Assembly: GCF_900167095.1 (NCBI RefSeq)
Contig: NZ_FUXG01000011.1
Coordinates: 2,253-66,252 of the forward strand
Length of the DNA stretch: 64,000 nt
Direction of reading: 5' to 3'
From: Oceanospirillum multiglobuliferum
Lineage (GTDB): Bacteria; Pseudomonadota; Gammaproteobacteria; Pseudomonadales; Halomonadaceae
The translations under genes were made by a program, and so were the position numbers. The notes beneath the pieces were generated by a model that searched no databases, had not been told where the DNA came from, and was given only the letters and a program-made list of their open reading frames with translations. Positions 1 to 8,351 of the stretch are shown here, piece after piece; position 1 is the stretch's first letter, and the number at the start of each line of letters is the position of its first letter.

Positions 1-14
1 CACAACCCCGTTAC

Positions 15-44
15 GTAGGGTGCATAAGCGTAGCGCCATGCACC
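15..44 (+). repeat. REP-like palindrome, left copy
   Basis: A 30-bp element starting with GTAG followed by an imperfect palindrome (GGTGCAT near its start and ATGCACC at its end). It is the inverted partner of 128-157, with two mismatches. A GTAG head before a short palindrome is the hallmark of REP elements handled by REP-associated tyrosine transposases; that assignment rests on family knowledge, and no transposase gene is in the window. Confidence 0.75.
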
Positions 45-125
45 ATTCGGTGGATTCGGTGGATTCGGTGGATTCGGTGGATTCGGTGGATTCGGTGGAT
101 TCGGTGGATTCGGTGGATTCGGTGC
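45..125. repeat. 9-bp tandem repeat (minisatellite), unit ATTCGGTGG
   Basis: Eight exact head-to-tail copies of ATTCGGTGG fill 45-116, and a ninth copy with a changed last base fills 117-125. There are no spacers, so this is not a CRISPR array. The array sits exactly between the two inverted REP-like palindromes, downstream of the TPR/barrel gene stop codon. Such arrays commonly change copy number by slippage. Confidence 0.95.
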
Positions 126-127
126 AT

Positions 128-157
128 GGTGCATGACGCTTCGCTTATGCACCCTAC
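128..157 (-). repeat. REP-like palindrome, right copy (inverted)
   Basis: Read on the minus strand this begins GTAGGGTGCATAAGCG and matches 15-44 with two mismatches. Its outer end touches the stop codon (157-159) of the TPR/barrel gene, so the hairpin forms the 3' end of that message and may act as a terminator or mRNA stabiliser. Together with the left copy it makes an inverted REP pair (BIME/REPIN-like). Confidence 0.75.
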
Positions 158-1704
158 TAGAAATACCAATCTATACCAAGGCTTGCACGAGTTGCGGTGT
201 AACTGAATAGCACAATGTTACTGCTCTGCTCTATTTGCTGTACGCTGGCTGATACACTCAGCTTATCGGCAATGGGTCGGCGGTACTGTAGGCCATACTG
301 CACGCTGTCAACGTGTCGTGGTCGATTATTATCAAGCAAGGCATTGTAACCATTTTCATCTTGCGTTTGATTTTGCCTAACACTGGCGCTCCACTCGCCT
401 GTGTTGTCAACACTATTGTCACGGTATTTTAAAACGATAAGCGCATCTAATTGCTGTCGATTTCCACCTGTACGCTGACCTGTTGCTTGGTTGACCGCCG
501 CCCCTAGTTGAACAAATAGCCGGCTACTAGGACTAAGATGACAGGCTAGTTTGGGCTGTAAGCTTAACTCGACAGCATCTGAGCTGTTATCTATCAAATA
601 AAACTGACGGCTGAACTGTAGCTCATGTGTAAGCTGACAACTAGAACTTAACGTTTGCCCTAAACCAAATTGTAGTTGTAATGACCGGTATAAACTTTGG
701 CTGTTGTAGTTAAATTGCTTCAAGCCAACTTCCCAACTCCAGTCTGAGAAAAGTGGCACATTTGATTTCAATACACGTGGGCGATAGCTTCGGTTGTAGG
801 TTAAATCGAGTTGTTGCTGGTCATGGCGACTACTGACATTGATACCTGTTCTGCTATATAGGTTGACTTGCCAATACTGCTGTCCATTGCTACGTAGTTT
901 TGTATGACGCGCGCTTAGGCTAACATCACTGGCGTAGCCACTTACGGGCTGATCTTGTTGCGCCACAATTAGTGTGGTGCCTAACCCATCAGTTAAAGTC
1001 AGTCGATTCAAATCAGCCGCTGTATTAAGGTTTGTGTCATGACCTAGAGATAAGCTTATGCGGTAGTCTGTGCGCTCAAAAATTTGAGACCATTGCGCTT
1101 GACGCATCTGCAAATGGGTGCGAACAGCCTCTGGTAAATCAGTTTGTAATAGCAGTTGTTGATTTAAATCGTAAGCAGCAAAGGGCTGTCTTAATAAGTA
1201 AAGCACTTCAGCATAGTCAACCAGCGCTAATCCTTGCTGCGGATTCAGCATTAATGCACGCTCTAAGCTATCCTGCGCATCTGATAACTGCCCTGTACGT
1301 AGCTGCACCGAGCCTAAATAAGCTAAAAAATCAGCACTGTTATAACAGGCCATTTGTTGAGATTTAAGCTGTTGATAAAGACGACCACTCTGTTCACGAG
1401 GCACAATGCTTTTCAGAGATTCATTGATAGACAATATCAAAGCTTGGCACTGTGTATTACTTAAGAGGATTGCTGATTGATGATTGGCGGATATGTTCGG
1501 TCTATTCGCCGAAATATCAGCAATATCTAATAGAAAAACCGGGTTTGAATTAGCCCACGAAACAGTGCCTAACAGAAAGACTGAAAGACTAATAAAAATG
1601 AGCATAGGTACTTTTATCAATGACTTGTTACGTATTAAGTCATTTGTAAACCCTGTACGCGTAATTACCCGCAATGCACTTCCACCACTACTTGCTTCAC
1701 TCAC
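157..1704 (-). CDS. TPR-containing outer-membrane beta-barrel protein
   Basis: A 515-residue protein with a hydrophobic signal-like segment at about residues 34-51 ending in SWA, a TPR-like helical region at about 80-200, then a long stretch of alternating polar and hydrophobic strands opening with a GHDTNLN motif and ending in WYF. The terminal aromatic residue and strand pattern are typical of outer-membrane barrels. TPR plus barrel architecture occurs in surface-lipoprotein assembly (Slam-like, DUF560) and polysaccharide-export porins; which applies here is unknown. The listed start is GTG; an internal ATG at 1605 would place the signal peptide at the N terminus and is a good alternative. 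A perfect CRP-type box lies about 100 bp upstream. It follows the cyclase gene on the same strand. Confidence 0.8.
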   Translation of the reverse strand: MSEASSGGSALRVITRTGFTNDLIRNKSLIKVPMLIFISLSVFLLGTVSWANSNPVFLLDIADISANRPNISANHQSAILLSNTQCQALILSINESLKSIVPREQSGRLYQQLKSQQMACYNSADFLAYLGSVQLRTGQLSDAQDSLERALMLNPQQGLALVDYAEVLYLLRQPFAAYDLNQQLLLQTDLPEAVRTHLQMRQAQWSQIFERTDYRISLSLGHDTNLNTAADLNRLTLTDGLGTTLIVAQQDQPVSGYASDVSLSARHTKLRSNGQQYWQVNLYSRTGINVSSRHDQQQLDLTYNRSYRPRVLKSNVPLFSDWSWEVGLKQFNYNSQSLYRSLQLQFGLGQTLSSSCQLTHELQFSRQFYLIDNSSDAVELSLQPKLACHLSPSSRLFVQLGAAVNQATGQRTGGNRQQLDALIVLKYRDNSVDNTGEWSASVRQNQTQDENGYNALLDNNRPRHVDSVQYGLQYRRPIADKLSVSASVQQIEQSSNIVLFSYTATRASLGIDWYF

Positions 1705-1807
1705 TTTAAAAGGCTCGACATTATGCCTGAATATTAATCAAAACAAACGGCTTTCAATCTTAATTTTTGATAAAGCAAATCAACCTAACAAGGGGCAACA
1801 TTAATTA

Positions 1808-1823
1808 TGTGAACTGTATCACA
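1808..1823. promoter_or_regulatory. CRP-type box upstream of the TPR/barrel gene
   Basis: TGTGAACTGTATCACA is an exact match to TGTGA-N6-TCACA. It lies between the cyclase stop codon (1857) and the TPR/barrel start (1704). Both half-sites are perfect. No convincing -10 box sits at the standard class II distance, so the mode of action is unclear. Confidence 0.65.
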
Positions 1824-1856
1824 ATGATACATTGGGGATGTTAGCGGATAAGGCTT

Positions 1857-3911
1857 TTAGCCTGAGTGTTCGCTTTTATGCTCTGGAAATAACTGCGCCA
1901 CTTTGCCAGAAGTTTTGAGGCTATACAGTGCTCTAGGTTGTGTTAAGCCCTCTAAAAGATAGCGTCCTACATTTTGTTTTTGGGCAACAGGTAGTAATTT
2001 GGCAAAACTGTCATTGCATAAGGTGGGGTACGCTAGTTCTGCGGTCATACTTTGAATGCGCAGTGCAAGGGTGACGGTTTCACCTAATAGCATTTGCGTA
2101 CGTCGACCTGCTGCACCCAAGGTGCCTTCGGTAACGCTACCTGCTGCAATACCAACGCCTAGTGCCAATGGTTCTAGCGTCTCTGGGAGAGGGCGATCTA
2201 ATAATGCTTGCAATGATTGATGCAGCTGCTGACTGGCTTGATAAGCATGCTGCCCTTGAGCGACATCAGCAGGATTATTGTTTGAGGGTTGAGGTACAGC
2301 TACAAGCGGTGCCTCTAAAGGCCAAACGGCCAGCAGAGAGTCAGCATGTAGTTCATATACAGTGCCTTTATTCTCTTCAATTACCCGCGTGGCAATACTA
2401 AAAAAGCAGTGTAGCAATAATGCCGTTTCTTCTGCTGGGCGCTGTTGTTGATAAGCCGAGAAATTACGTAAGTCTGCATTCAGCACTATAAAGTGACGCT
2501 CACGGGCTTGCACTTGTTCACTAGGCGCATGAAAGGCAATTTCATTGGCTATAGACTCAGGCAGGTAGCTGCTCAGGTTGTCGTATAACCGTTGACGCTC
2601 TTGTCTATTGCGCAAGTACTCTAGCGCTATAATAGACAGTGCTGCGATAGTACCGAATAACGCAGAGGGTAGCCAACCCAGCCAAAGCTGATAGCTGATC
2701 ATCCATTGGTGCAAGGCTAGTACTAACAATGGCAATACTATCGGTGTGCTCAGCAGGCAGGCTCTAGCAAATGCATAGCGATGCTGGCCAATTAAACTGG
2801 CCAAAGCGATGAGTAATACCGCTTGTAACAGGCCCAATACGCCATGATATAAGGACTGAGCAGCAGGCGTGTAAGGTATTTCTTGATCTAATAGGCTGGT
2901 GATCAGTCTGGCTTGTATCTCTATACCAGGGGTTAGGCCACTATGGGGGCTAGGCACTAAGTCACCTAGGCTAAAGGCAGTCGCACCAATTAATACCCAG
3001 TTGTTTTGCAGCCATTTGGGGTCAATACGTTGTGCTAAAACATCAGCGGCAGATAAGGTGATAAAGCTGCTAGGGCTTTTGGCATAGTTAACCCTCATCT
3101 CACCTAGGGTGTTCAAAGGTACTTGCAGCAAGGGGTAGTTGGGTGCCACTAGAGTCCAATCAGGCTCTAGCGAGAACAAGCTTGGTGCTTTTTTCCACTC
3201 AAGCTGATCTATTTGTAAGTTATGCAGTAAGGCTGCCAAAGCTAAAGAGGGATAGGCTTGGCCTTGGTAGCATATAAAAGGGGCTTGAAAACGAACCGCT
3301 CCATCGCTGTCAACTGTTGGCGTAATATGCCCCGCAGGAATGCTCATATTGTCTTGCAGATTTGAGCGATAACTTAGACTTGAGCTGTTGCCTAAAATAC
3401 CAGTCGCAACAGGCATTGCTTCGTGGCATTGCGCTGAAAATGCTGTACTGGCAACACCTGTTTGTTGGGTGCTGTTCAGTAGTGGTATTTGGGCGATAAG
3501 CGCACGATTCTTTTTAAAGGTCTCTGCAAGCAGTGCATCATCTGTGCGCGCTTCCGGAAAGACTAGGTCATAAATCTGGCTACTTGCACCATAGGCTTGT
3601 AGCTGATCAGATAGCTTTGCAAGCGTGGCTCTAGACCAAGGCCAGCTTCCCACTTCTTGCAGGCTCTTCTCGTCAATAGCGACAATAATTAAACGACGCT
3701 CTGTCTCTGTATCAGTGTTGAGCTGCCAATTCAAACTACCTAGGCGCTCGTCTAATATATTCAAGGGTGTTTTCAGTAAAAACTGTAGTAAACCCACCAG
3801 CAGAGCTACCAGCACAAGCACCACAATGCGCGAACCCAATGGGGTTACGCTTAAGGTGTATACCCGTGAAGCGGGTAGTTTTGATGAGAGGTGCTCGTTT
3901 TTTAGGGGCAT
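1857..3911 (-). CDS. CHASE2-domain class III adenylate/guanylate cyclase
   Basis: 684 residues: a membrane helix at about 27-46, an extracytoplasmic CHASE2 sensor domain at about 50-345, three further helices at about 365-440, and a cytoplasmic class III cyclase domain from about 470 to the end. Both metal-binding aspartates appear present (NADLRNFS and HADSLLAVW), and the Gly-rich GVGIAAG...GAAGRR region is intact, so the enzyme should be active and make cAMP or cGMP. Substrate choice cannot be read safely. CHASE2 cyclases often neighbour FecR-domain genes, as here. A CRP-type box lies about 80 bp before the ATG, with a weak TAAACT hexamer at class II spacing, suggesting feedback on its own synthesis by a CRP-family protein. 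Confidence 0.9.
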   Translation of the reverse strand: MPLKNEHLSSKLPASRVYTLSVTPLGSRIVVLVLVALLVGLLQFLLKTPLNILDERLGSLNWQLNTDTETERRLIIVAIDEKSLQEVGSWPWSRATLAKLSDQLQAYGASSQIYDLVFPEARTDDALLAETFKKNRALIAQIPLLNSTQQTGVASTAFSAQCHEAMPVATGILGNSSSLSYRSNLQDNMSIPAGHITPTVDSDGAVRFQAPFICYQGQAYPSLALAALLHNLQIDQLEWKKAPSLFSLEPDWTLVAPNYPLLQVPLNTLGEMRVNYAKSPSSFITLSAADVLAQRIDPKWLQNNWVLIGATAFSLGDLVPSPHSGLTPGIEIQARLITSLLDQEIPYTPAAQSLYHGVLGLLQAVLLIALASLIGQHRYAFARACLLSTPIVLPLLVLALHQWMISYQLWLGWLPSALFGTIAALSIIALEYLRNRQERQRLYDNLSSYLPESIANEIAFHAPSEQVQARERHFIVLNADLRNFSAYQQQRPAEETALLLHCFFSIATRVIEENKGTVYELHADSLLAVWPLEAPLVAVPQPSNNNPADVAQGQHAYQASQQLHQSLQALLDRPLPETLEPLALGVGIAAGSVTEGTLGAAGRRTQMLLGETVTLALRIQSMTAELAYPTLCNDSFAKLLPVAQKQNVGRYLLEGLTQPRALYSLKTSGKVAQLFPEHKSEHSG

Positions 3912-3982
3912 AATGCTAACTACAGTCGATAGAGAAACAATTCCTTACATATTTGTAGTTTAGCGGATTGATAGCAAGACAA

Positions 3983-3998
3983 CGTGATGAGGGTCACA
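3983..3998. promoter_or_regulatory. CRP-type box upstream of the cyclase gene
   Basis: CGTGATGAGGGTCACA matches TGTGA-N6-TCACA at nine of ten specific positions. Its centre is 79-80 bp before the cyclase ATG, and a weak -10 candidate (TAAACT, minus strand 3962-3957) would place a transcription start about 41 bp from the centre, the class II position. Confidence 0.5.
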
Positions 3999-4152
3999 CG
4001 GTTAAGCTGACCCTTATATCCAAAGCTGTATTTATTGGTTTATTTTACAATTTTACCTGTTTATTTAACCCAGTACTTTACGCTGTTCTTTAACTGCAAA
4101 ATTGGTTGTTCACTGCATCTAGCCTTGCAAGCATTGAGCTTCAAAGCAGAGA

Positions 4153-5865
4153 TCACCTAAAATCAGTATCAGCACCCAACATCCAGCAGTGGCCTTTTAT
4201 TTGCGAGACTAAGGGGACATCTAAGCCTGCTGCGGGCAGTGCCATATAGCCTGCATGCTCAACTATTGACTCACCTTTGCATTGTAAACTTTCTGCATGA
4301 CGCTGTAGCTCATCTGTTGCGATACGTGTGCCCCATGCAGCGGTTTTACTTAAGCCTACTTTACAACCGTAGTTGATGATGGCTGCAATCAGTTTTTGAG
4401 CACTATGTGGATGTCGATCCGTTAAGGCTAAGTCCATTATTTCTATGGTTTCAGCAGTTGTTTGGACAATAGCAACTCCAGCCAGTCGCCCCCAACGAAA
4501 AAGACGTACTATTGAATATTTTTTCTCAGTATTTTGAGCAAAGCGCTGCTGCCAGTAGGCACCACTTTTTTCTAGCCAAAAGTAGCCTTCAGGTTGTGCC
4601 ATAAAGGGTTTTAACCCATCAACCCAGTGCCAGTTTTTTTGTGCGGCACATTTCTGAACACTAACCTGCCAGCCAATACCCAATCGGTTGTATTGATTAC
4701 TGTATTGCCAATAGGCAAGTTCGTCACCTTGCTGATAAAGCTCCAGCCTTATGCCTAAGTGCAATGCGCGTACTGTAGGAAAGCCAAAGGCCATTTGATA
4801 AGTGCGAGCTTGCCCAAGCTGTTCTTGTAAAAATAGTCGACTGACGGAGGCGAAAACACCATGACGCTTTGTAGAAAAGCGATAATGACTGGACACCATC
4901 ACGTCAGCTTGCTGCGCAACATTTAGGGTTTTGTTCTGCCAAAATGCCCGCCGAGAGAGGGCGCCATAATAGGCAATTATTGCTTGGTTCTCATTTACCG
5001 CAACGGTGCCGGGAACTGTTTCTTGACCATATTTACTAGGCCACCAATCAGAGGACGGGGTGTGCTGAAAGACGTCAATAAATAGCTGTCTAAGGGCGTC
5101 AGCATCTTGCGCTGTGGCATAACGTACATGGTAACGTTGACGCAAAGATGAATCATATGGACACACTTCACACCAGTCTAAACCGTAAAAAGCTTCAGCA
5201 TATTCGCCTTGGGCGGCAAGATTACCACTCAGCAGGCTTCTATAGGCGGCAAGTGCTTCTGTTGCCCTTAGGTAGTCGCCGCAGGATAGCGCTGTTTTAT
5301 GCTGTTCAAGTGCTTTCTGCTTTTTAGGCCAGACCTGACTAATATTTAAGATTAAATTAGCTGTAAGTGGTGTCCATACTTCGTAAAAAAGTACACCTTG
5401 GCTTAACGGCCTGTCTTGATGGGCGCGTAAAGCTGCATACCCTGTTGCGGCATGGTCTGGGTGCATATCCTGCATCCAAGGGGCAACTAATACGCTGGGC
5501 TGAAAGCGATCAATACTCGCTTGTATTTTAGCCTGCAATCCTTCTACTTGACTCAAGCTGCCGTCGGGCAAGCCTAAGCACTCATAAGTGATGCTTGCAC
5601 CTAAAACATTAAGAGCCTGAGACAGCTCATGCTGCCTAACCAGTCCTGCACCTTCTGGTAAACCGCCAGCCCCAGAACCGTCACTCACTAAAACAACGTG
5701 CACAGGCGTGCCACGCTCAGCTAATAGGGCAAGCAAACCTCCACAACCAATACTCTCATCATCGGGATGAGGAATCAGTACTAGTGCCTTGCGAATATTT
5801 TCAATATTTAAAGGCTGTGGTGGTTTAGCTACAGGTTGACTAAAGAGAGAGTAAGAGGCGTTCAT
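4153..5865 (-). CDS. PIG-L family deacetylase fused to a GNAT acetyltransferase
   Basis: 570 residues with the start chosen at the ATG 5865, which has AGAAG upstream and overlaps the preceding glycosyltransferase by 26 bp; a longer reading to 5967 would overlap by 128 bp. The N-terminal part is a PIG-L/LmbE metal-dependent N-deacetylase: HPDDE at 33-37 and a second MHPDH motif supply the zinc ligands. The C-terminal part, from about 250, looks like a GNAT acyltransferase (FASVSRLFLQEQ and AFGFPTV segments). PIG-L enzymes remove acetyl from GlcNAc-type sugars. A fused acyltransferase suggests exchange of the N-acyl group on a sugar, which is inference. It is the last gene of the regulator-wzm-wzt-glycosyltransferase operon, so the substrate is probably the exported glycan. 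Confidence 0.85.
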   Translation of the reverse strand: MNASYSLFSQPVAKPPQPLNIENIRKALVLIPHPDDESIGCGGLLALLAERGTPVHVVLVSDGSGAGGLPEGAGLVRQHELSQALNVLGASITYECLGLPDGSLSQVEGLQAKIQASIDRFQPSVLVAPWMQDMHPDHAATGYAALRAHQDRPLSQGVLFYEVWTPLTANLILNISQVWPKKQKALEQHKTALSCGDYLRATEALAAYRSLLSGNLAAQGEYAEAFYGLDWCEVCPYDSSLRQRYHVRYATAQDADALRQLFIDVFQHTPSSDWWPSKYGQETVPGTVAVNENQAIIAYYGALSRRAFWQNKTLNVAQQADVMVSSHYRFSTKRHGVFASVSRLFLQEQLGQARTYQMAFGFPTVRALHLGIRLELYQQGDELAYWQYSNQYNRLGIGWQVSVQKCAAQKNWHWVDGLKPFMAQPEGYFWLEKSGAYWQQRFAQNTEKKYSIVRLFRWGRLAGVAIVQTTAETIEIMDLALTDRHPHSAQKLIAAIINYGCKVGLSKTAAWGTRIATDELQRHAESLQCKGESIVEHAGYMALPAAGLDVPLVSQIKGHCWMLGADTDFR

Positions 5866-7009
5866 AATCTTCTGAGAGTTGGTTCCATGTAGGCCAGTGT
5901 TTAGACTCTTCCAGAGCCTTTGTCTGCCAATATTGTTGTTGCCCAGGATTCTGAAGTATATCTGCAATGGCTGCCGCTATGTTGTTGGCACTGAGCGGCT
6001 GTAAACACGCGCCTATACCTAACACCTCAGCGCTGCCACCACTAGAGGGGGCTAAGGTTGCTACCCCTGCGGCTACAGCTTCTCTGTTCGCTTGCCCGTA
6101 AGACTCATAGGCACAGGTGCTGACATAAAGGTCAGCAGCTGCCAAGGGCCAAGCGATATTAGACTCAAATTGTATAATGGGCTTAAGCTGTAACGTATGC
6201 TTCTCTGCCTGCTGCAGAAGAGGTGCAGGATCTCCACCTCCTGCAATCAATATTTGCACAGGCAGCTGGTATTGCTGCTGTAATATCGCAGCAGCATCTA
6301 TTAATAGGTCAAAGCGCTTCACAGGTGTAAGCCGACCTATTCCTAAAATGATCGGCGCATGAGCTGCCGCCAACCCAAAATGGGCGCAGGCTTCTGATTT
6401 ATTAGGTAGGTTAATTTCAGGCTTGCCATATCCCATCACATGAAAATGTGCCGGTGTTTGACTTAGGCAAAGATCTCTTACCAGCGCTTTTCTGGCTGTA
6501 TCAGAGGGTGTAAAAACCGCATCAACCGATAGGAGTATCTTACACTCTTGCTTAAGTAAGGCACGATAGAGTCGATCTGACATGGGCAAACCATCTTGCG
6601 TAACTGCCCATGCAAAGCTACCCAAACCATGTTCCGATACAATTAACTTAAAGGGCTGCTCTCGCCAATAACCAAAGCGTTTTAAGCCTAGTTTTACTCC
6701 CCAGACTAACCAGGGGTCATGCACCCAAACGTGTGTGCTTTTTTCACTCAGCGCTTTTCTCACCGCAGCAATGCCCTGCACAAGTCTCTCTGCAATTGCA
6801 GGGGCTAGGGTAGCATTAAAATAACTGAGTAAATGACTAAAACGCTCATGCCATTTGATATGAGCATCTTGGCAATCCATTTTGCAAAAGTATTCGACCT
6901 GATGTCCACGACGACTCAGAGCATCAGCTATTGGCTGTAAAGTTTTACCTAAGCCGTAAGCTCGATCTTGCTCATTCTCCCTTGTAACAATTAGAAGACG
7001 CAGCGTCAT
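5840..7009 (-). CDS. GT4-family glycosyltransferase
   Basis: 389 residues. The start at 7009 overlaps the upstream ATPase stop codon in an ATGA arrangement and has GGAG about ten bases upstream, which indicates translational coupling. The fold is GT-B: an N-terminal acceptor half opening with LLIVTRENEQD, a GIGRLTPVKRFDLLI segment at the start of the donor half, and the retaining-GT4 signature ESYGQANREAVAAG near residue 310, where the two glutamates bind the nucleotide sugar. It should add a sugar in the cytoplasm to the glycan exported by the neighbouring Wzm/Wzt pair. Donor and acceptor cannot be read from sequence. Confidence 0.9.
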   Translation of the reverse strand: MTLRLLIVTRENEQDRAYGLGKTLQPIADALSRRGHQVEYFCKMDCQDAHIKWHERFSHLLSYFNATLAPAIAERLVQGIAAVRKALSEKSTHVWVHDPWLVWGVKLGLKRFGYWREQPFKLIVSEHGLGSFAWAVTQDGLPMSDRLYRALLKQECKILLSVDAVFTPSDTARKALVRDLCLSQTPAHFHVMGYGKPEINLPNKSEACAHFGLAAAHAPIILGIGRLTPVKRFDLLIDAAAILQQQYQLPVQILIAGGGDPAPLLQQAEKHTLQLKPIIQFESNIAWPLAAADLYVSTCAYESYGQANREAVAAGVATLAPSSGGSAEVLGIGACLQPLSANNIAAAIADILQNPGQQQYWQTKALEESKHWPTWNQLSEDYERLLLSL

Positions 7010-8265
7010 TTTTTCAGCTCCAGGCTTGGCGCGGAACTCCATTGACGCGCTAAGTGAACAATACCCTGCTCTAACTGAAATGCAGGTGATTGCATTTTAA
7101 ATCGTGCAGCGGGGATCTGCTGGTCGTAAAACAGTATGCCTTGGTCACATAACAGGTAAATTTCAATCCAGTACTCACCTTTTAACAACGCCAAGTGTGG
7201 AAAGCTTAATGTCACAGATCCTTGTCCATTTTCATTCTGGGATATAGATGCTAGATCAATGTGAGACCCTGCACTAGCAACCATCCGACCATCACTTGAA
7301 TGTAAAGTGGCAGCAAATGATGGGGCAGGCTGCCCTGCGTTACCTTGCCAGCTAGCACTGATACTGAGTGTACTCTCACCTGTTATTCCAACGGGAATTT
7401 TGGTCTGTGTTGTTTGCTGCCCATCTAGGCTAATCCAAACACTCTTGAACTGTGGCCGACCTGGATCAGGTGCGATATCAGGCACTGGCGCATCATTTTG
7501 TCCCTGTTCTATACCATAAAGAAAGCCTTCATAGCGATGCACAACTTCTGCGGGGCTACCTTGAGCAATAACCTCTCCTTTATGCAGCCAAAGTGCTCGA
7601 TTACAGATCGCTTCTATCTGGTATAAGTTGTGTGAGCAGAAAAGGATGGTTTTACCCGACTCTTTGAGGCGCATAATACGGTCGAATGATTTCTTAGCAA
7701 AAGCGCCATCCCCTACGCTCAGTGCTTCATCAATGATTAATACATCAGGGTCTACGCAGACGGCAACAGCAAAGGCTAATCGCACAAACATACCGCTGGA
7801 ATAGGTTTTAACAGGCTGCTCTATGGCATCGCCAATTTCTGAGAATTGATGAATCTCTTCAAACCTATCCTCTAGCTCTTGCCTGCTCAACCCTAGTATC
7901 GCACCGTTAAGGAATACATTTTCACGCCCAGTAAACTCTGGATTAAAACCAGAGCCTAGTTCTAGCAAAGCTGCAATACGACCATGAATTTTAACTTCAC
8001 CTTGACTAGGCGGTAATGTGCCACAAATCAGTTGTAGTAATGTTGATTTACCCGCGCCATTTCGTCCGATTAAGCCGACAACCTCGCCTTTTCCAACTGA
8101 AAGACTCATCGGCTTTAAGGCATTAAAAACTCTTGAGTTCACTTTTTTAAAAGGGAGAGACTCTAATAACCTATCCGATGGTTTTTGGTAAATTCGATAT
8201 ACTTTAGCGACATCTTTTAGCTCAATGACCGCTTCGCGTGGACTGCTCTGTGCGCTATTTGTCAT
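7006..8265 (-). CDS. wzt: ABC transporter ATPase for glycan export, Wzt type with C-terminal domain
   Basis: 419 residues from the ATG at 8265; a TTG at 8292 is possible but has no ribosome binding site. The nucleotide-binding domain (about 15-250) has Walker A GRNGAGKST, signature YSSGMFVRLAFAVAV and Walker B VLIIDEAL. The ELGSGFNPEFTGREN segment is typical of polysaccharide-export ATPases (Wzt, TagH, KpsT group). A beta-rich C-terminal domain of about 150 residues follows; in Wzt of E. coli O8/O9a such a domain recognises the modified end of the glycan and sets export specificity. The partner permease lies just upstream. Confidence 0.9.
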   Translation of the reverse strand: MTNSAQSSPREAVIELKDVAKVYRIYQKPSDRLLESLPFKKVNSRVFNALKPMSLSVGKGEVVGLIGRNGAGKSTLLQLICGTLPPSQGEVKIHGRIAALLELGSGFNPEFTGRENVFLNGAILGLSRQELEDRFEEIHQFSEIGDAIEQPVKTYSSGMFVRLAFAVAVCVDPDVLIIDEALSVGDGAFAKKSFDRIMRLKESGKTILFCSHNLYQIEAICNRALWLHKGEVIAQGSPAEVVHRYEGFLYGIEQGQNDAPVPDIAPDPGRPQFKSVWISLDGQQTTQTKIPVGITGESTLSISASWQGNAGQPAPSFAATLHSSDGRMVASAGSHIDLASISQNENGQGSVTLSFPHLALLKGEYWIEIYLLCDQGILFYDQQIPAARFKMQSPAFQLEQGIVHLARQWSSAPSLELKK

Positions 8266-8351
8266 GAATGGTAATACTCTTTTGGGTAACAACGAGTCGA
8301 CTATACTTGACGTGTGTCAGGCTATCATAGTGTGTAATATTCCACTGACAA

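Noticed and set aside
45-125. Possible CRISPR-like repeat
   Set aside because: The units are directly adjacent 9-mers without spacers, and no cas gene is nearby.
1032-1367. 111-codon plus-strand frame
   Set aside because: Antisense to the TPR region of the barrel gene, and it has no supporting signal.
4003-4016. 14-bp sequence TAAGCTGACCCTTA, whose complement recurs at 10227-10240 before fecR
   Set aside because: At fecR the match covers the ribosome binding site and start codon, while at the cyclase gene it is not next to a start. Many 14-mers recur by chance in 64 kb.
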